A stretch of DNA of 64,000 bases from Endomychus coccineus. Lineage: Eukaryota; Arthropoda; Insecta; Coleoptera; Endomychidae. The notes below the pieces were generated by a model. That model searched no databases, was not told the DNA's origin, and was given only the letters and a program-made list of their open reading frames with translations. Each line of letters begins with the position of its first letter. The first letter of the stretch is position 1. The stretch lies in NCBI GenBank assembly GCA_958510875.1, contig OY294067.1:231475771-231539770 (forward strand), given 5' to 3'. Shown piece after piece: positions 20,946-31,531 of this stretch. The translations under genes and the position numbers were made by a program.

Positions 20946-22120
20946 TAGTGTTGCCCAAAATCGGTCTTGGTCTTGTTCTTGCATTTTTGCAAGACCAAGA
21001 CCAAGACCGCGTAATTTTAGCAAGACCAAGACCAAGACTGACCGTGCAAGATTTGAGCAAGAACAAGACTAAGCCTGCGAGACTCTTGCGTCTTGCAGTT
21101 AGGACTGAGTGTCGTTTCAGGGAGCGGACAGGCTTAATTTATAATACAAGAAATTGACACATAGAAAACAAACGAAACAAAATAAACGAAAGTACTAGTG
21201 AATAAAATTTTGAAGAAGAAAATAGGCAGGAAATAGGAAGACGTAAAGTACAGATATAAACGACTACCAGTGCATTTTCGTTGAAGGGGGAATTTACGCA
21301 GTCCGAATAAGTAAATAAAAAATAATGTATTAAATATAGTATGAAAATAAATAAAAAAATGAAAATAATGAAAACGAAAAATAAACTATATAGAATAAAG
21401 CGTAATAAAATTACATGTAGTATGTTACCGAGAAAATGTTTATTTTCTTAATATTTCAAAAGTTACAGGCCGAAAAAGAGATCTTTCAAACTAATTTGGA
21501 ATCTAACTAATAATAATAAGGTAGGTATAAGAGCGAAAAGCAGGACGCTTTAATGTCATGCGTCTGTACGCCGCATGCGGCATCCTTTGATTTGCGACGG
21601 CATCCTTTAATGAGAACCGGCACGTGCCAAGGCGGCGCGGTACAAGGCGACACTATCTAAGCGAATGGACTATAAGTAATAGTATTTATTTCAATTCCAG
21701 TCATTCTCAATTGAGCTTTGCTTCGAGTCTAATGTAATTGATTTTACTCTAATCCTTGTTGTTCTCGGAAAACTTATCACGTTTACAATTTGACATGAGT
21801 GACGAAGATTCAAATAGTTCTAGTCGGAGTAGTGAGAGTTGGAGTTATAGATCTAAAAGACCTAAAAGCAAATTTGATGAGTTTTTCGAAATAATTCATG
21901 CATCCCAAATTGCTTTGTGTAAATTGTGTCAACATAAAAAGGTTGAATAAAAATGAAAAACAGAAACACTAATAGGTAATTGCGAGACTTGCGGACTCTT
22001 GCTGCAAGACCAATACCAAGACTGGGAGCGCAATACCAAGACCAAGACCAGGTGTATTGGCGCAAGACCAAGACCAAGACTGGCTAAGTCTCGTCTTGTT
22101 CTTGCATTTGGGCAACACTA
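20946..22120 (+). mobile_element. Non-autonomous hAT element, TIR TAGTGTTGCCCAAA
   Basis: Terminal inverted repeats TAGTGTTGCCCAAA and TTTGGGCAACACTA are typical of hAT elements (CAGTGTTGCCAA class). Subterminal regions at both ends are packed with CTTGGTCTTGGTCTTG-type hexamer repeats, which make the low-complexity open frames seen there. The flanking octamers TCATCAAT and AATACAAT match only partly, so the 8-bp target duplication is decayed or absent. The interior keeps a BED-finger coding remnant (21795-21950) and a CpG-rich stretch (about 21550-21660). Confidence 0.8.
21795..21950 (+). pseudogene. hAT transposase N-terminal BED zinc-finger remnant
   Basis: The frame reads MSDEDSNSSS, then SKFDEFFEI and ALCKLCQHKKVE before a stop. 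The S.FDEFFE....ALC..C spacing is the first half of a BED zinc finger, the N-terminal DNA-binding module of hAT transposases. The His pair, catalytic core and dimerisation domain are absent, so the element kept only its 5' coding end. Confidence 0.65.
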
Positions 22121-22326
22121 AATACAATAAATCCATGAACAAACAAAATCGACGAATACAACTGAAACGTACGCTGAAGTTACACTGGCAAGTGACCCCC
22201 CGATAAGTCATTTATTAATAATCCTAACTTCACTAATAAAATAACCAATACATCTATGAGAGCTAATGATAAACTTGCATTTAAATGCAAATCAAAAGTG
22301 AAACACTTCCTTGGCTTTTAAAAATT

Positions 22327-22702
22327 CAAATCTTGATGATTCGGGTATATATAAAATCCAGTGTAATGACAGTGCTTAATGTTATGTTGGTTTAAGTAAG
22401 AGGAATGCTACGAGCTCCAAAGAGCATTTTTATCATGTTTGTACTAATAACATAGATAAGTCAAGAAACTATGTCGTACAAACTGGTCATACAATTGGAA
22501 CATTGGGACTTTCTCAAAATACAGTAACGGATCTTACTTGGGGACATTGAAAGCTATAGAAATGTATAAACATAGAGATCAATCATTGAGTTTAGATTTC
22601 TCTCCAATTCAAAACAATCCATTATTAGAATTCTTCAATGAACCAATAACATTATTTGTTGAAATTATAAAACAGTTCACACTTTGGATACACTGTACAT
22701 AA
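22327..22702 (+). pseudogene. Penelope-like GIY-YIG endonuclease, C-terminal fragment
   Basis: Plus-strand reading gives DDSGIYKIQCND, then CYVGLSKRN (GIY-YIG box), SSKEHFYHV, QTGHTIGTL and, after a frameshift, LGTLKAIEMYKHRDQS, LLEFFNEPITLF and a TAA at 22700-22702. The SGIYKI.C...YVG..KR...EH...H order is that of the C-terminal endonuclease of Penelope-like retroelements. RT is absent. The stop lies 2 bp before the palindromic repeat 22704-22966, as expected for the junction of the open frame with a terminal repeat. Confidence 0.78.
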
Positions 22703-22742
22703 GAAATAATCACCCTTATCCACTATAAATACTGTTAATTTA

Positions 22743-22786
22743 AGTACTGAGGACCTTTCGGCTACCAAGTAGCCATCAACAGAGTA
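22743..22786 (-). ncRNA. Hammerhead-like motif, left arm (one core base changed)
   Basis: Minus strand: TACT (stem I), CTGTTGA (22782-22776, expected CTGATGA), T, GGCTAC/GTAGCC with a 3-nt loop (stem II), GAA, AGG-T-CCT (stem III), C, then AGTA pairing with TACT. All helices are present; only A6 of the first box is changed to T. The very short stem III is like those reported for hammerheads in Penelope-like elements. Confidence 0.55.
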
Positions 22787-22891
22787 AACTACATTATAAA
22801 TCTAAACGTGCTTCTGTTTGAATACTATTTTAACTATTACTATTTGTATTGTATTTAAACAAGCACATTTTGATTTACAATTTAGTTTCAT

Positions 22892-22930
22892 CTGATGATG
22901 GCTACTTGCTAGCCGAAATATACTCAGTAC
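22892..22930 (+). ncRNA. Hammerhead-like motif, right arm
   Basis: Plus strand: CTGATGA (22892-22898), T, stem II GGCTA (22900-22904) and TAGCC (22910-22914) with loop CTTGC, GAAA (22915-22918), then TATACTCAGTAC. Both conserved boxes are intact, but stem III and stem I have decayed relative to the left arm, where AGG/CCT and TACT/AGTA pair. The two arms together define an ancestral motif with all parts. Confidence 0.55.
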
Positions 22931-22966
22931 ATTAACAGTATTTTTAGTGGATAAGGGTGATTATTT

Positions 22967-24181
22967 ATTATTTGTAGAAATACTTGATGATTATTTTCGG
23001 TCAAGTATTACCTGTAATACTTCCATTTATTAGAAACAGCTTAATGGTGGCCTTATTACAGCTTGTAATTTATCCTTTCCCTAATTTGACCTTTATCGCA
23101 TTGTTTCCTAATTCTAGTTTTATTAATTTCAGTTACCTCTGATAATGGCTTCATCGCAGTGTTTTAGATAAGTTATATCTTTAGTGGAAAAATAATGTAA
23201 ACTAAATTCTATTATTCAAACCAATTCAAGAAAGTTCTCCATGAGGAAGATTATGATTTTCTGAGGAACTGTTTTACACAGGTCAAAACGGTTAATCATA
23301 TAAATATTGAAAATGCAGTATCCTTAACTGCTGTGGTTTGAAAGATAGCCAATTGTTTATAGACTTACAATACATTGTACAACAACTCAAGTCTCAGCTA
23401 CAATCTTCCGTATTGAAGTTTATATTTTCAAGATTATGGTAACATTATACAGAACACTAAGTGTAGCACTCATGATATCGTTCCATGACATTTTTCCTTT
23501 CCGAAATCGACAGTCCCTTTTAGACTCATAACAAACGTGATATAATGCTTATAACTATGGATGATTCAAACTGCAAACTTGATCTTATAGCTCAAGAATT
23601 TATCTCGGTATAATGTAAATTCACAAAATTTGTAGTTCGCATATCTGGTATTTTATATTTTCTTTTTCGGATTCGTAATTAAGTGAAGACTTGAATAGTG
23701 AGATGAACCGTTCTATACTGAACTGCATCTTTTGACTGCAGTTTAGAATAGTTTTCGTATTTCGTAACTTTTCGGAAATATAACTCAAATTGTTGTATCA
23801 TTACTATGACGTAACTAGCGCCTTCTATAAAGCTCTCGAATATGGATAACAGTATAATTGTAAGCAATATCCAGATGTCTGATTTTATATGATTATTATT
23901 TCCAGTTTTTGAGGTATAAATTAAACGTCAAATAGCATAATTCAGTCGTTTGTAGCTTATCAATAGTGAGCACTACCAGCGGAAAACGGATAATTTGATA
24001 GTTATGTGTGAAGATTTTGAAGACGTGTTATTTATAACTTTCTAAGTTTACAAATTAAGCTTGTTTCATAGTATTTTCAAATGATATAATTTTGTTTCTT
24101 TGCGACATTCTGTGTGTATTTGTGAATAATTATTCTTCTAAACGTTGTAACTAATACTAATGGTATGTTTTTACTTTGCAG
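22967..24181. other. Intronic sequence up to the CaMKII acceptor
   Basis: No element or open frame recognised. It ends with the acceptor TTTTACTTTGCAG (AG at 24180-24181). Confidence 0.6.
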
Positions 24182-24236
24182 TGAGATTACATGACAGTAT
24201 ACAGGAAGAAAATTTTCATTATTTAGTATTTGATTT
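24182..24236 (+). CDS. CaMKII: CaMKII exon (kinase N-lobe to hinge)
   Basis: This 55-nt exon encodes, after a split Val codon, RLHDSIQEENFHYLVFD and the first two bases of a Leu. It corresponds to the strand beta4-beta5 region and the start of the hinge of the CaMKII catalytic domain, a stretch nearly invariant in insects. The acceptor is TTTGCAG and the donor GTAAGTATCC, both strong. It is in phase with the next exon 26.5 kb downstream: TT plus G restores the Leu of LVTGGELFE. CaMKII is a Ser/Thr kinase activated by Ca2+/calmodulin, with major roles at synapses. The upstream exons holding the glycine loop and catalytic Lys were not found, so they should lie before position 1. Confidence 0.95.
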
Positions 24237-26573
24237 GTAAGTATCCAAACTCTATTTATCTAAATGTTAGTCCTAAGTGCATATTTAATACTTGAATATA
24301 CTAATATTGAAGTGAATACTAGACATGTCTATGTAGCTTAATGTTATTATTAAATCATTATCAAGCTGTCATATTTCTAATGAAGATTGCTCCGAGGTTG
24401 AGCAAGCTATATACAAACAAGATGCGGCATCAGTATGTCGAAGTTTGATGTATCCGTTATTACACATACATGATAACAAATAAAGTTATTTGCGAATATT
24501 GCTAAAAGTCGTACTCGATTTTTTCAATTTTTATAGAAGAATATATTTTATGTAAAATTGGAAACACAGTGTATGTACTTTCATTTACAACAAGTACTCC
24601 TTTCAACTAAAACCATTAATTACTGAGATATTTACAATTTAATAACAACAAATTAAATTTTCAGAAATTATTTTATTATTAAGTAGACAGCCATGGAAAA
24701 TGGCAATAGGAAAAATTGTTATACAAAAATAATGAAACATAAAACCTTTATTGAGATGAACTATCACTTCCACAACTAACTAGCTATAATTAAATAATTT
24801 CTGAAAATCTCGTTTGTTCTTAGATTGTAAATAAATTAATAATTGAAGACACATTCTTAAAAAAAATTAAAGCACGTAAAATGGGTTATCACTTTTTCAA
24901 GTAAAGTACAGGGTAAAATTGATGAAATTCAGAAAATCGTGTCCGACATTTGGCTCGCCCTCTATTCAGTCGTTGCAAAATTTAAAAAAGACAATTTGTG
25001 ACAAAACTGGACCAATGTCAAAATGTTATACCTAGAAATATATGACATGTTGTATCGTTTGGAATGTACAGGGCATTGACCTTGCAATGATTTCCATGTA
25101 CAATTGGGCGTAACTTCTAAAGTTATAATCATGTAAAACCCTATATTGCAAGTATGGGGACGATGAAGATAATTCGAAATGAAGTATAGGATGTCCCATT
25201 TAAGGAAATCTGTTTGTTCGCCTCAGTAATATGGAAATATGAATTGATTTTAAAATGCGTAAATTGTTTTATTTGATATCTTCTATAATAGATATATCGA
25301 ACTGAGACACACTAATGCCGCATTCTGTATATAGATTTCTGATATAATATTGGGAAAAAACTAAATTATGGTTAGGTATCTAATGCCTACAAATCGTTGT
25401 TGACAATATCAAGGTAGAGTCATAGAAAGGTATGGCTCATATAAATACAAAATATGGTGTTTATCGTTGGATGGAAATTCCATGTTTTCTTACAGCCAAG
25501 AAAACTTTGTACAACTTATAATTTAAATTAACTTAAACTTAATAGCACAGTGAAACACTCTGACACTATAATCTCATGAATTTATTTTGTACATTTGTTA
25601 TTGTCACAGCTGCCTATATATGAGTAAAAATTAGAGTTCAGTTACCTAATAGGTAATCGCACAGCGAGAAGAATGTGCGAAATATGTGATTTTCCGCGCT
25701 AGTTCACAGTGCGAATTATATTGTCACGATTCCTTGTTTCAGTAATTACCAATCTATATCTTTCTTTAATATTCTAAATCACTTTAATTCCGATTATTAT
25801 TTCCGATATTTTATTTCAAGACTTACTCAAACCATTTCCTGTCAGTCGGTACTAATTTTTTTGTCAGATGCTTTTATATTGCAAATAATAAATAATGCTG
25901 TCATATCAGCATTATTTCCATTATGCTTCCAAACAAGGTCAATACCGTGTGAAATCTAAATTGCAAGATTTCATCAATATTCATTTGAGCAATCGACTGA
26001 AGAAAAGTAGGGATTCGCAATTTATTCTCGCGTGTAAATACTTCGATCTAAATTATACAAGTAATGCTATTTTATTCACATTAAATGGAGAATTGATTGA
26101 ACTTATTTTCAAATTATTTATCATTCTCTTAATAATTAATTGATATGTTACCAAATATGCTGTACTCAATTTCAATAGTTTCATTCATTTTTTACTAATA
26201 CAAATATAATATTAAGATTTACATCCTATTGTTGAATATTACGTTTACCATTCAGCTATAAAATAATTTATTATTTCAAAAAAGTGAATCGTTCGTCGTT
26301 ATGTAAGAAATTACTCATTATTGCTGGAAACTGTTAAAGTAACTGCGTAAACGCCATGTCAGCGTATGGCTATAATAGATTGTATTCCATATTTCGATTA
26401 GTATATACCAATTAAGATAGAATAAAAAATATATCCTATAAACTATAAAGGATACGAAAGATAAATTGGCAATTACTCCATGATAGAGTAGGAAGAGTAG
26501 ATTGAGCTAATTGTCTCTCTTTGTGAGGATAGTATGTACTCACTAGAATAACTAAGTGTATTGTGAGATACTA
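24237..26573. other. Start of the 26.5-kb CaMKII intron, nothing recognised
   Basis: AT-rich. An 82-codon plus-strand open frame (25895-26143) has no known motif and no support as an exon. Confidence 0.55.
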
Positions 26574-26695
26574 TTATCAACTACCAGGTTAAAATCACTA
26601 TTATATTCAATATGTGCAGAATACAACAAATATCTTATCAACTACCAGGTTAAAATCACTATTATATTCAATATGTGCAGAATACAACAAATATC
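26574..26695 (+). repeat. Exact 61-bp tandem duplication
   Basis: 26574-26634 and 26635-26695 are identical (start TTATCAACTACCAGGTTAAA, end ACAACAAATATC). Perfect identity in fast-evolving intron sequence implies a very recent event or an assembly artefact. Confidence 0.95.
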
Positions 26696-26756
26696 CTGAT
26701 AAACTTGATGCTTGATTCCTTCAGAATTCAAATTCCTATACTACCTTGAATGGTAT

Positions 26757-26815
26757 CAGTCATTACGTAATGAGAATCCACCATAAACTTAAATAAAATA
26801 GTATAAGTCCCTCTA
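26757..26815 (+). repeat. Fragment of the ATTACGTGATG MITE family
   Basis: ATCAGTCATTACGTAATGAG, then CTTAAATAAAATAGTA, matches the left end of the MITE at 59041 and the inverse of the right end of the copy at 38265. No partner arm follows. Confidence 0.6.
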
Positions 26816-26889
26816 GATCGATCAATCACGTCACGATAAATAACTCCACAAACCTGTTTCGCATTATCTAGCTCATCTGTGAAGGTGAA

Positions 26890-27060
26890 ACAGTAAGTCC
26901 TGTGTGCTGTACGATGTCATCTCAAGTTAAAGATCCTACCTATACTTGGAAACAATCAGGATTCGGCGAAATTTACAGGTTTGGGTGAGCTTGCCTCCTG
27001 GTGGCGCGTCGGTGATTAGCCACAGTAGTAGAAATAGGCCGACATTGAATAAATAAATAG
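26890..27060 (+). mobile_element. 5'-truncated SINE copy
   Basis: Shares, in the same order, GTGCTGTACGATGT, ACTTGGAAACAATCAG, CGGTGATTAGCCACAGTAGT and GAAATAGGCCGAC...ATAAATAAATAGA with the minus-strand SINE at 30530-31083, where the corresponding blocks read GTGCTGTACGATGTTATC, CGGTGTTAAGCCACAATAGC and GAAATAGACCGGC. The tRNA-like head is missing here. Confidence 0.7.
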
Positions 27061-27577
27061 AATACGTACAGAACGAATGAATGTTAATTAGTTTAGTTAA
27101 TACCGTAGGTTCTTCAAACAACTATTTCAAAGTAATTGATGTACGTTTTTCTGGATTCTGTCATCGGCGTCATTCGATTATTCCCTTTAATCATGAGGTT
27201 TACAGTTATCTGATGTTTGTGCTGCAATGACTTATTTACGATTATTTTTATGGAGCTGATGTAAACAGTTAGGCTTGAGCATTCATAACAACCATAAACT
27301 AGATTCATCACAATTAATCGTTCATTAAGTAATCTTCCGATACAAAATAAAAAGTTTCTTCAATTATTTGAGCATTCATCATTGTCAAAAATTAACGCAT
27401 TATAAATATACAATATATTATTGAACTCCTCAACGGCTAGCTTATGAATCACATTTAACTTTCGTTGAACGTTTAAATCTCGATACGTTACCTTCGTCAG
27501 TAGATGGTTACTTCATTTAGTACTAATGAATAATTTATTTCTGATGAAATGTAACATAAATTGTTGCATTTTTTGCA
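27061..27577. other. Intronic sequence, nothing recognised
   Basis: AT-rich, no recognisable feature. Confidence 0.5.
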
Positions 27578-28245
27578 ATGCACCTGGGAACCTGGGTAAA
27601 TAAGGCCGTTGTATCCTTATGGGCATGCAAGAGAGCCTTCGCGAACACATGGGGTCTACGGCCACAAGTTCTGCACCGGATCTACATGGCCATGATCCGC
27701 CCAATAATAACTGTTCCGCCTGGCGCTGGACAAGGCTCAATGACTTGCTTGCGTGGGAATAACGGGGGCTATGAGAACCGCCCCCACCAGGGCTCTGGAG
27801 GTTCTGGTGGGGATCGTCCCTCACAGCTCCAACCAGAGGTCCTCATAACACGGAGGACGGACTGGGACAGTTCCCTAGGTGCCCACGCAACCGTTTTCCA
27901 GGCTGAGGTCTGTGCAATACGAACATCTGCCCTGGACAATCTTCGATTGAACCACCGAGGTAGGCGGATTTACATCTGCACTGACAGCCGAGCGGCCCTG
28001 GGCGCACGTTGCGCCCACAGAGTGACTTCTAGACTTGTCTTTCAGTGCAGGGAAACTCTGGTTGAATTAGCCAGAAGGAACAAACTCCAGCTAGTTCGGG
28101 TACCAGCCCACTTTGGCGTGAAGGCAAACGAAGTGGCCGATGAATTGGCCAATGGGGTTCCTTGAGCGCCCCGGGCCCTGAATCAACGATCAGAATTTCA
28201 TCGACCACCGGGCTCCACGCCCTCAAGGAACTACTGGATATTATT
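27578..28245 (+). pseudogene. Non-LTR retrotransposon RT end and RNase H (long open frame)
   Basis: An open frame of 195 codons (27578-28165) starts LGTWVNKAVVSLWACKRAFA and LRPQVLHRIYMAMIRPIIT, the RT thumb. It then passes through a scrambled, Gly-rich, frame-shifted segment and recovers RNase H: FQAEVCAI (catalytic Glu), CTDSRAALGA (catalytic Asp), VPAHFGVKANEVADELANG (His and last Asp). The G+C content is well above the flanks. The frame closes after GVP, but GPEP-like sequence continues to about 28245. The rest of the element resumes at 28871 after an unrelated block. Family: I/R1/LOA-like by domain order. Confidence 0.82.
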
Positions 28246-28870
28246 CATAAAGTTATGTTATAATGAATAGACAACAAAGGGGCCGAAAACATAGATAGTT
28301 GATTTTCCTCTCCTAATTTATCACAAACTATAAAATATCCCAATTCAAAATATGAACAAAAAATTCCGTTATGATTCAATAAACACTGAAAAAAATATGT
28401 TCTATCATAAACCAAAAAATATAATACCTAACATGAATAACGAGCAGTAAGGTTGAAAGAATTTGTTATTTGTTATTTCAGAGTAACTTGTTAATATTAA
28501 AATAAAAAGATCCCCGATACATGGCTGTACTAAGAGGGGTGAGGATATTAAACCCCTTTATATAAAATTCAAGGTGTGAATGTCAGTCCTGTACCTGAGC
28601 TTGTAAATATATGAAAGGCTTTCATATATAAATTTTCGGGAAATGGGTCACACTAATAAATATGCTGATTATTTCCGTCTTCACGTACGTTTCGGTTCCA
28701 CGACCGTCATCGGAAGACGTATCAATGTCTACAACGGGATTTCTTGAAACTAATTGTATCAACCACAATTATTATGCAAATGCTCACGTCGCCGAAACGA
28801 ACAGAAAAACGAGTAATCGAAATTGTAACACATTAATGTTTTAAGTATATGAACATGTATCAAAAAGCCA
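28246..28870. other. AT-rich block splitting the retrotransposon remnant
   Basis: About 620 bp with no homology to retrotransposon pol on either side. A 60-codon open frame (28662-28844) has no motif. No terminal repeats or target duplication could be defined, so whether it is an insertion or a rearrangement is unclear. Confidence 0.45.
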
Positions 28871-29316
28871 CTGCATAGCAATACAGAGTCAGTCGAAGCT
28901 CCACATTGGGGAGTTCTCGCCTAAACTCTCAAAAATCTACTCTCTATGAGCAGGAAAGGAATAAAACTAGTCACAGGATTCCTCACAGGACACTGTCATC
29001 TGAATAAACATCTGCACACAATGGGCATTGTTGAAGACCCAGCTTGTAGTAGATAGATGTGGAGAGGCGGACGGAACATCTTTCCACATCCTAGCAGAAT
29101 GTCAAGTACAGGCTTATCTTAGGCCACAACACCTCGGCAGCACACATATGCCGCTCTAAGCCATAAGAGATATCAGTCCATGCAAAATCTCAGCCTTCGG
29201 CACTGCCTTTGGTCTGATGGACGATTTTTATATCAAGGGACGCACGATGCGCCCAATCGAGCGGTCTAACTCCTCCGAACTTTTCGCCCCCGTTTTAATT
29301 GATTGATTGATTGAAC
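28871..29316 (+). pseudogene. Non-LTR retrotransposon 3' part with zinc-knuckle and ATTG tail
   Basis: Frames read SRKGIKLVTGFLTGHCHLNK, HLHTMGIVEDPAC, RCGEADGTSFHILAECQVQA and RPQHLGSTHM. This is the LTGH.LN.HL...G......C..C....T..HIL..C segment after RNase H in I/R1/LOA-type elements. Stops and shifts are frequent. It ends in a (GATT)n tail (ATTGATTGATTGATTG at about 29297-29316), the kind of short-repeat 3' end used by several of these clades. Confidence 0.75.
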
Positions 29317-30529
29317 ATAAATTGTTACCACAGATCTTTCTTGAGATTTGTCTTTCACATTAATCATTTGAATTCATACAAATATTTGTTACATTGCCGA
29401 TTTTTCATTGTCTTTGGTATGGTGTGATATGTTCACTTGCAAGATGATGTTCGTCTAAACTTTAGTCCATATCATTGCATCACTTTTCGAAAGATAAACA
29501 TTTCAACTAGGACGTGAAGGGAGGGGTTACGTTCATTGTTTCTTATAAAAAACGTAAGCGAGGAAATCTTATTAGTTCCATAAAATCAATTCGATTTGAA
29601 ATCTGCCATCATCCCTCTATCCTTTATATTGACACACAGAGAATTACTGTGTATGTATGGCTGAAATAATATTTGTTGTGAATGTTTTTATCTTCCTTTC
29701 TTTATTCTATTTTTTTATTGAATAAATCGAGGCTCTGTATCACTCTGTTCTTCAACGAAATTTGGTGTAATATCGGCTTTTCCAATGCAAATTTTATATT
29801 CATATATTACAATCAATATAACAACAAAATTTTTCGATCCTCCCTATTTTATGAGATTCGCCTTCTGTCATGAAATTGTGCAGAAATGAATTGTTTATCT
29901 TACAAAAAATGCAATAGACTATACAAATTGAAGATCGAAACAGTGTGTTACATCATAGGAATTTCGTTTTGATAATCTTTGAATAAGTCTCCCACTATAA
30001 CAAAGTTTCATGAAATTCCTAATACTGATGTAACAGAATGTGTTTATGTTCATATTTATCATCAATCTTAGAAGTTGAACGAAATATAACTCTACAGTTG
30101 ATTATTTTAATGTCTACTGACTATTTGGTATCATGGAGACATTTCCTATACTCAAAAGCATTGATGAATTCGTTTAATTGCATCAAGATTTCAAAAAAAA
30201 TGTGTGTTGGATTGATGATTCGCATTTTTGGCACCTCACTCCTATTTTAGTCTAGATCTGCAATTACTGTCCCTCCTCCAATGTCATGAAACAAGTTCCT
30301 AACTCCATTTTTCATTCTTATTGCATTCTTCGCATTGTAAAAAGTCATATAAATTTTAAAATTGAAAAATAGTTTTCATGTAAAAAAATAATGTTATTAA
30401 AAATATTTTTCTTCGTGCTAAAACGCAGCCATAAACAAATACGGCTTGCTCTTACATCACAATCCGATAACGGACAAAGCGAGTCTCTTTGTTACACATT
30501 ATATTTATACGATTTACGTGTGGGTAGTT
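29317..30529. other. Intronic sequence, nothing recognised
   Basis: AT-rich; several short open frames without motifs. Confidence 0.5.
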
Positions 30530-31083
30530 TTTCATTTATATCTATTTATCGCCGGTCTATTTCTGCTATTGTGGCTTAACACCGATACCAGCTCAACTCA
30601 ACCTATAAAAATTCAGCCAAATTCTGATATTTTCAAGTGTAGAGATATCAAATTGCGATAACATCGTACAGCACTATTGCTTTACATCCCATCCGAATGA
30701 TGGCATGCTCAGATATTATTTTGCCTAGTGCATTTGACCGCGGTTTGCTTGAGATGTTTACAAAAATATCTCAGCCGTGACCCAGGTATGAACCATAGTC
30801 TAAGTATAAAGGTCTGTTAGAGCCTCCCTTCTACTCTTTTTAAAATTCGAGTGCAAGCTGATTGGTCGTTTATTTAATGTTATTGGCGACGACATAATAT
30901 GATGTTGTTACGTGCCGGCGAGGAGCCGATGAGAGCTGTGATTGGAGGAGCTAGGTGACGTCATCTAGCGCGAGAAACGATGGTAGAGAGGCTCTAACAG
31001 ACCTTTATACTTTGAGTATGGGTATGAACCGGATCGACAGATGGAATGGCCATCGTGCTAACTACTACACTACTTGAGGCGGT
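30530..31083 (-). mobile_element. tRNA-derived SINE (minus strand), interrupted
   Basis: The minus strand starts with a tRNA-like head: TAGTGTAGTAGTTAGCACG (A box) and, about 35 nt later, GGTTCATACC (B box), then TGGGTCACGGCTG, which resembles a tRNA-His 3' half. The body continues through GTGCTGTACGATGTTATC and ends near GAAATAGACCGGC with a TAAATAGATA tail. A second, truncated copy in the opposite orientation is at 26890-27060, which supports a dispersed family. The B box is split by a 227-bp element (30794-31020) that duplicated it. Confidence 0.7.
30794..31020. mobile_element. 227-bp MITE with 9-bp target duplication in SINE B box
   Basis: Terminal inverted repeats of 33 bp with two mismatches begin CATAGTCTAAGTATAAAGGT (left) and CATACTCAAAGTATAAAGGT (right, inverted). 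Both run on through CTGTTAGAGCCTC. The target duplication GGTATGAAC is exact (30785-30793, 31021-31029). A 9-bp duplication is typical of Mutator-like elements; no transposase is present. The interior includes a CpG-rich stretch (TTACGTGCCGGCGAGGAGC). Confidence 0.85.
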
Positions 31084-31464
31084 GTATCTGGTAGTTCTTA
31101 TTACAATTTAATTTCCTTGACAAAATATTGTTAGGAAATGGAATGGAACTATTTAATAATTTTTCACTATATTCTTAAACAAAATCGTGTTACGCGATTC
31201 GCTCACGATTTGATTCCATCAAACACTAGTAGTACGTGACATAACATTCATGTTAATGTGCAACTGTTTAAATGTATATAAACATTCCAACAGCTAAATA
31301 ATAATAACACTACCCAAAAGATAAGAACTAACATACTCAATAAAAGTATGGTAAGTTGTTCAGTATAAGAAGGGATTCATCGATATAAGGTTGCGTTATT
31401 ACAATCCAGCTGGTCGAGTAGTTTGTGGGTATTTTCATACTTATTTATTTCTAATAGTTCATAA
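31084..31464. other. Intronic sequence, nothing recognised
   Basis: No feature recognised between the SINE and mariner copy 2. Confidence 0.5.
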
Positions 31465-31531
31465 TACGAAGCCAGGGTGGAAAGTTCCTGAAAAATGAAA
31501 CAAGAAATGATTTATTTGGTCAATACTCACT

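Larger units (their letters stand above)
22704..22966. repeat. Back-to-back inverted Penelope-type terminal repeats
   Basis: The arms 22704-22824 and 22855-22966 are inverses: AATCACCCTTATCCACTA, TACTGTTAAT, CGGCTACCAAGTAGCCATCA and AAACTACATTATAAATCT with complements, around a spacer of about 30 nt. One decayed single arm also occurs at 385-475. The arms directly follow the GIY-YIG remnant, and each contains a hammerhead-like core. Confidence 0.85.

Noticed and set aside
20758..21157. Overlapping open frames rich in Arg-Pro and Lys-Thr
   Set aside because: They are translations of the CTTGGT hexamer repeat at the hAT end.
1..24181. Search for the upstream CaMKII exon (ATP loop, catalytic Lys, ends at HPNI)
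   Set aside because: No frame with the expected FEFAAKIIN-type motif was seen, so the exon is presumed to lie before the window.
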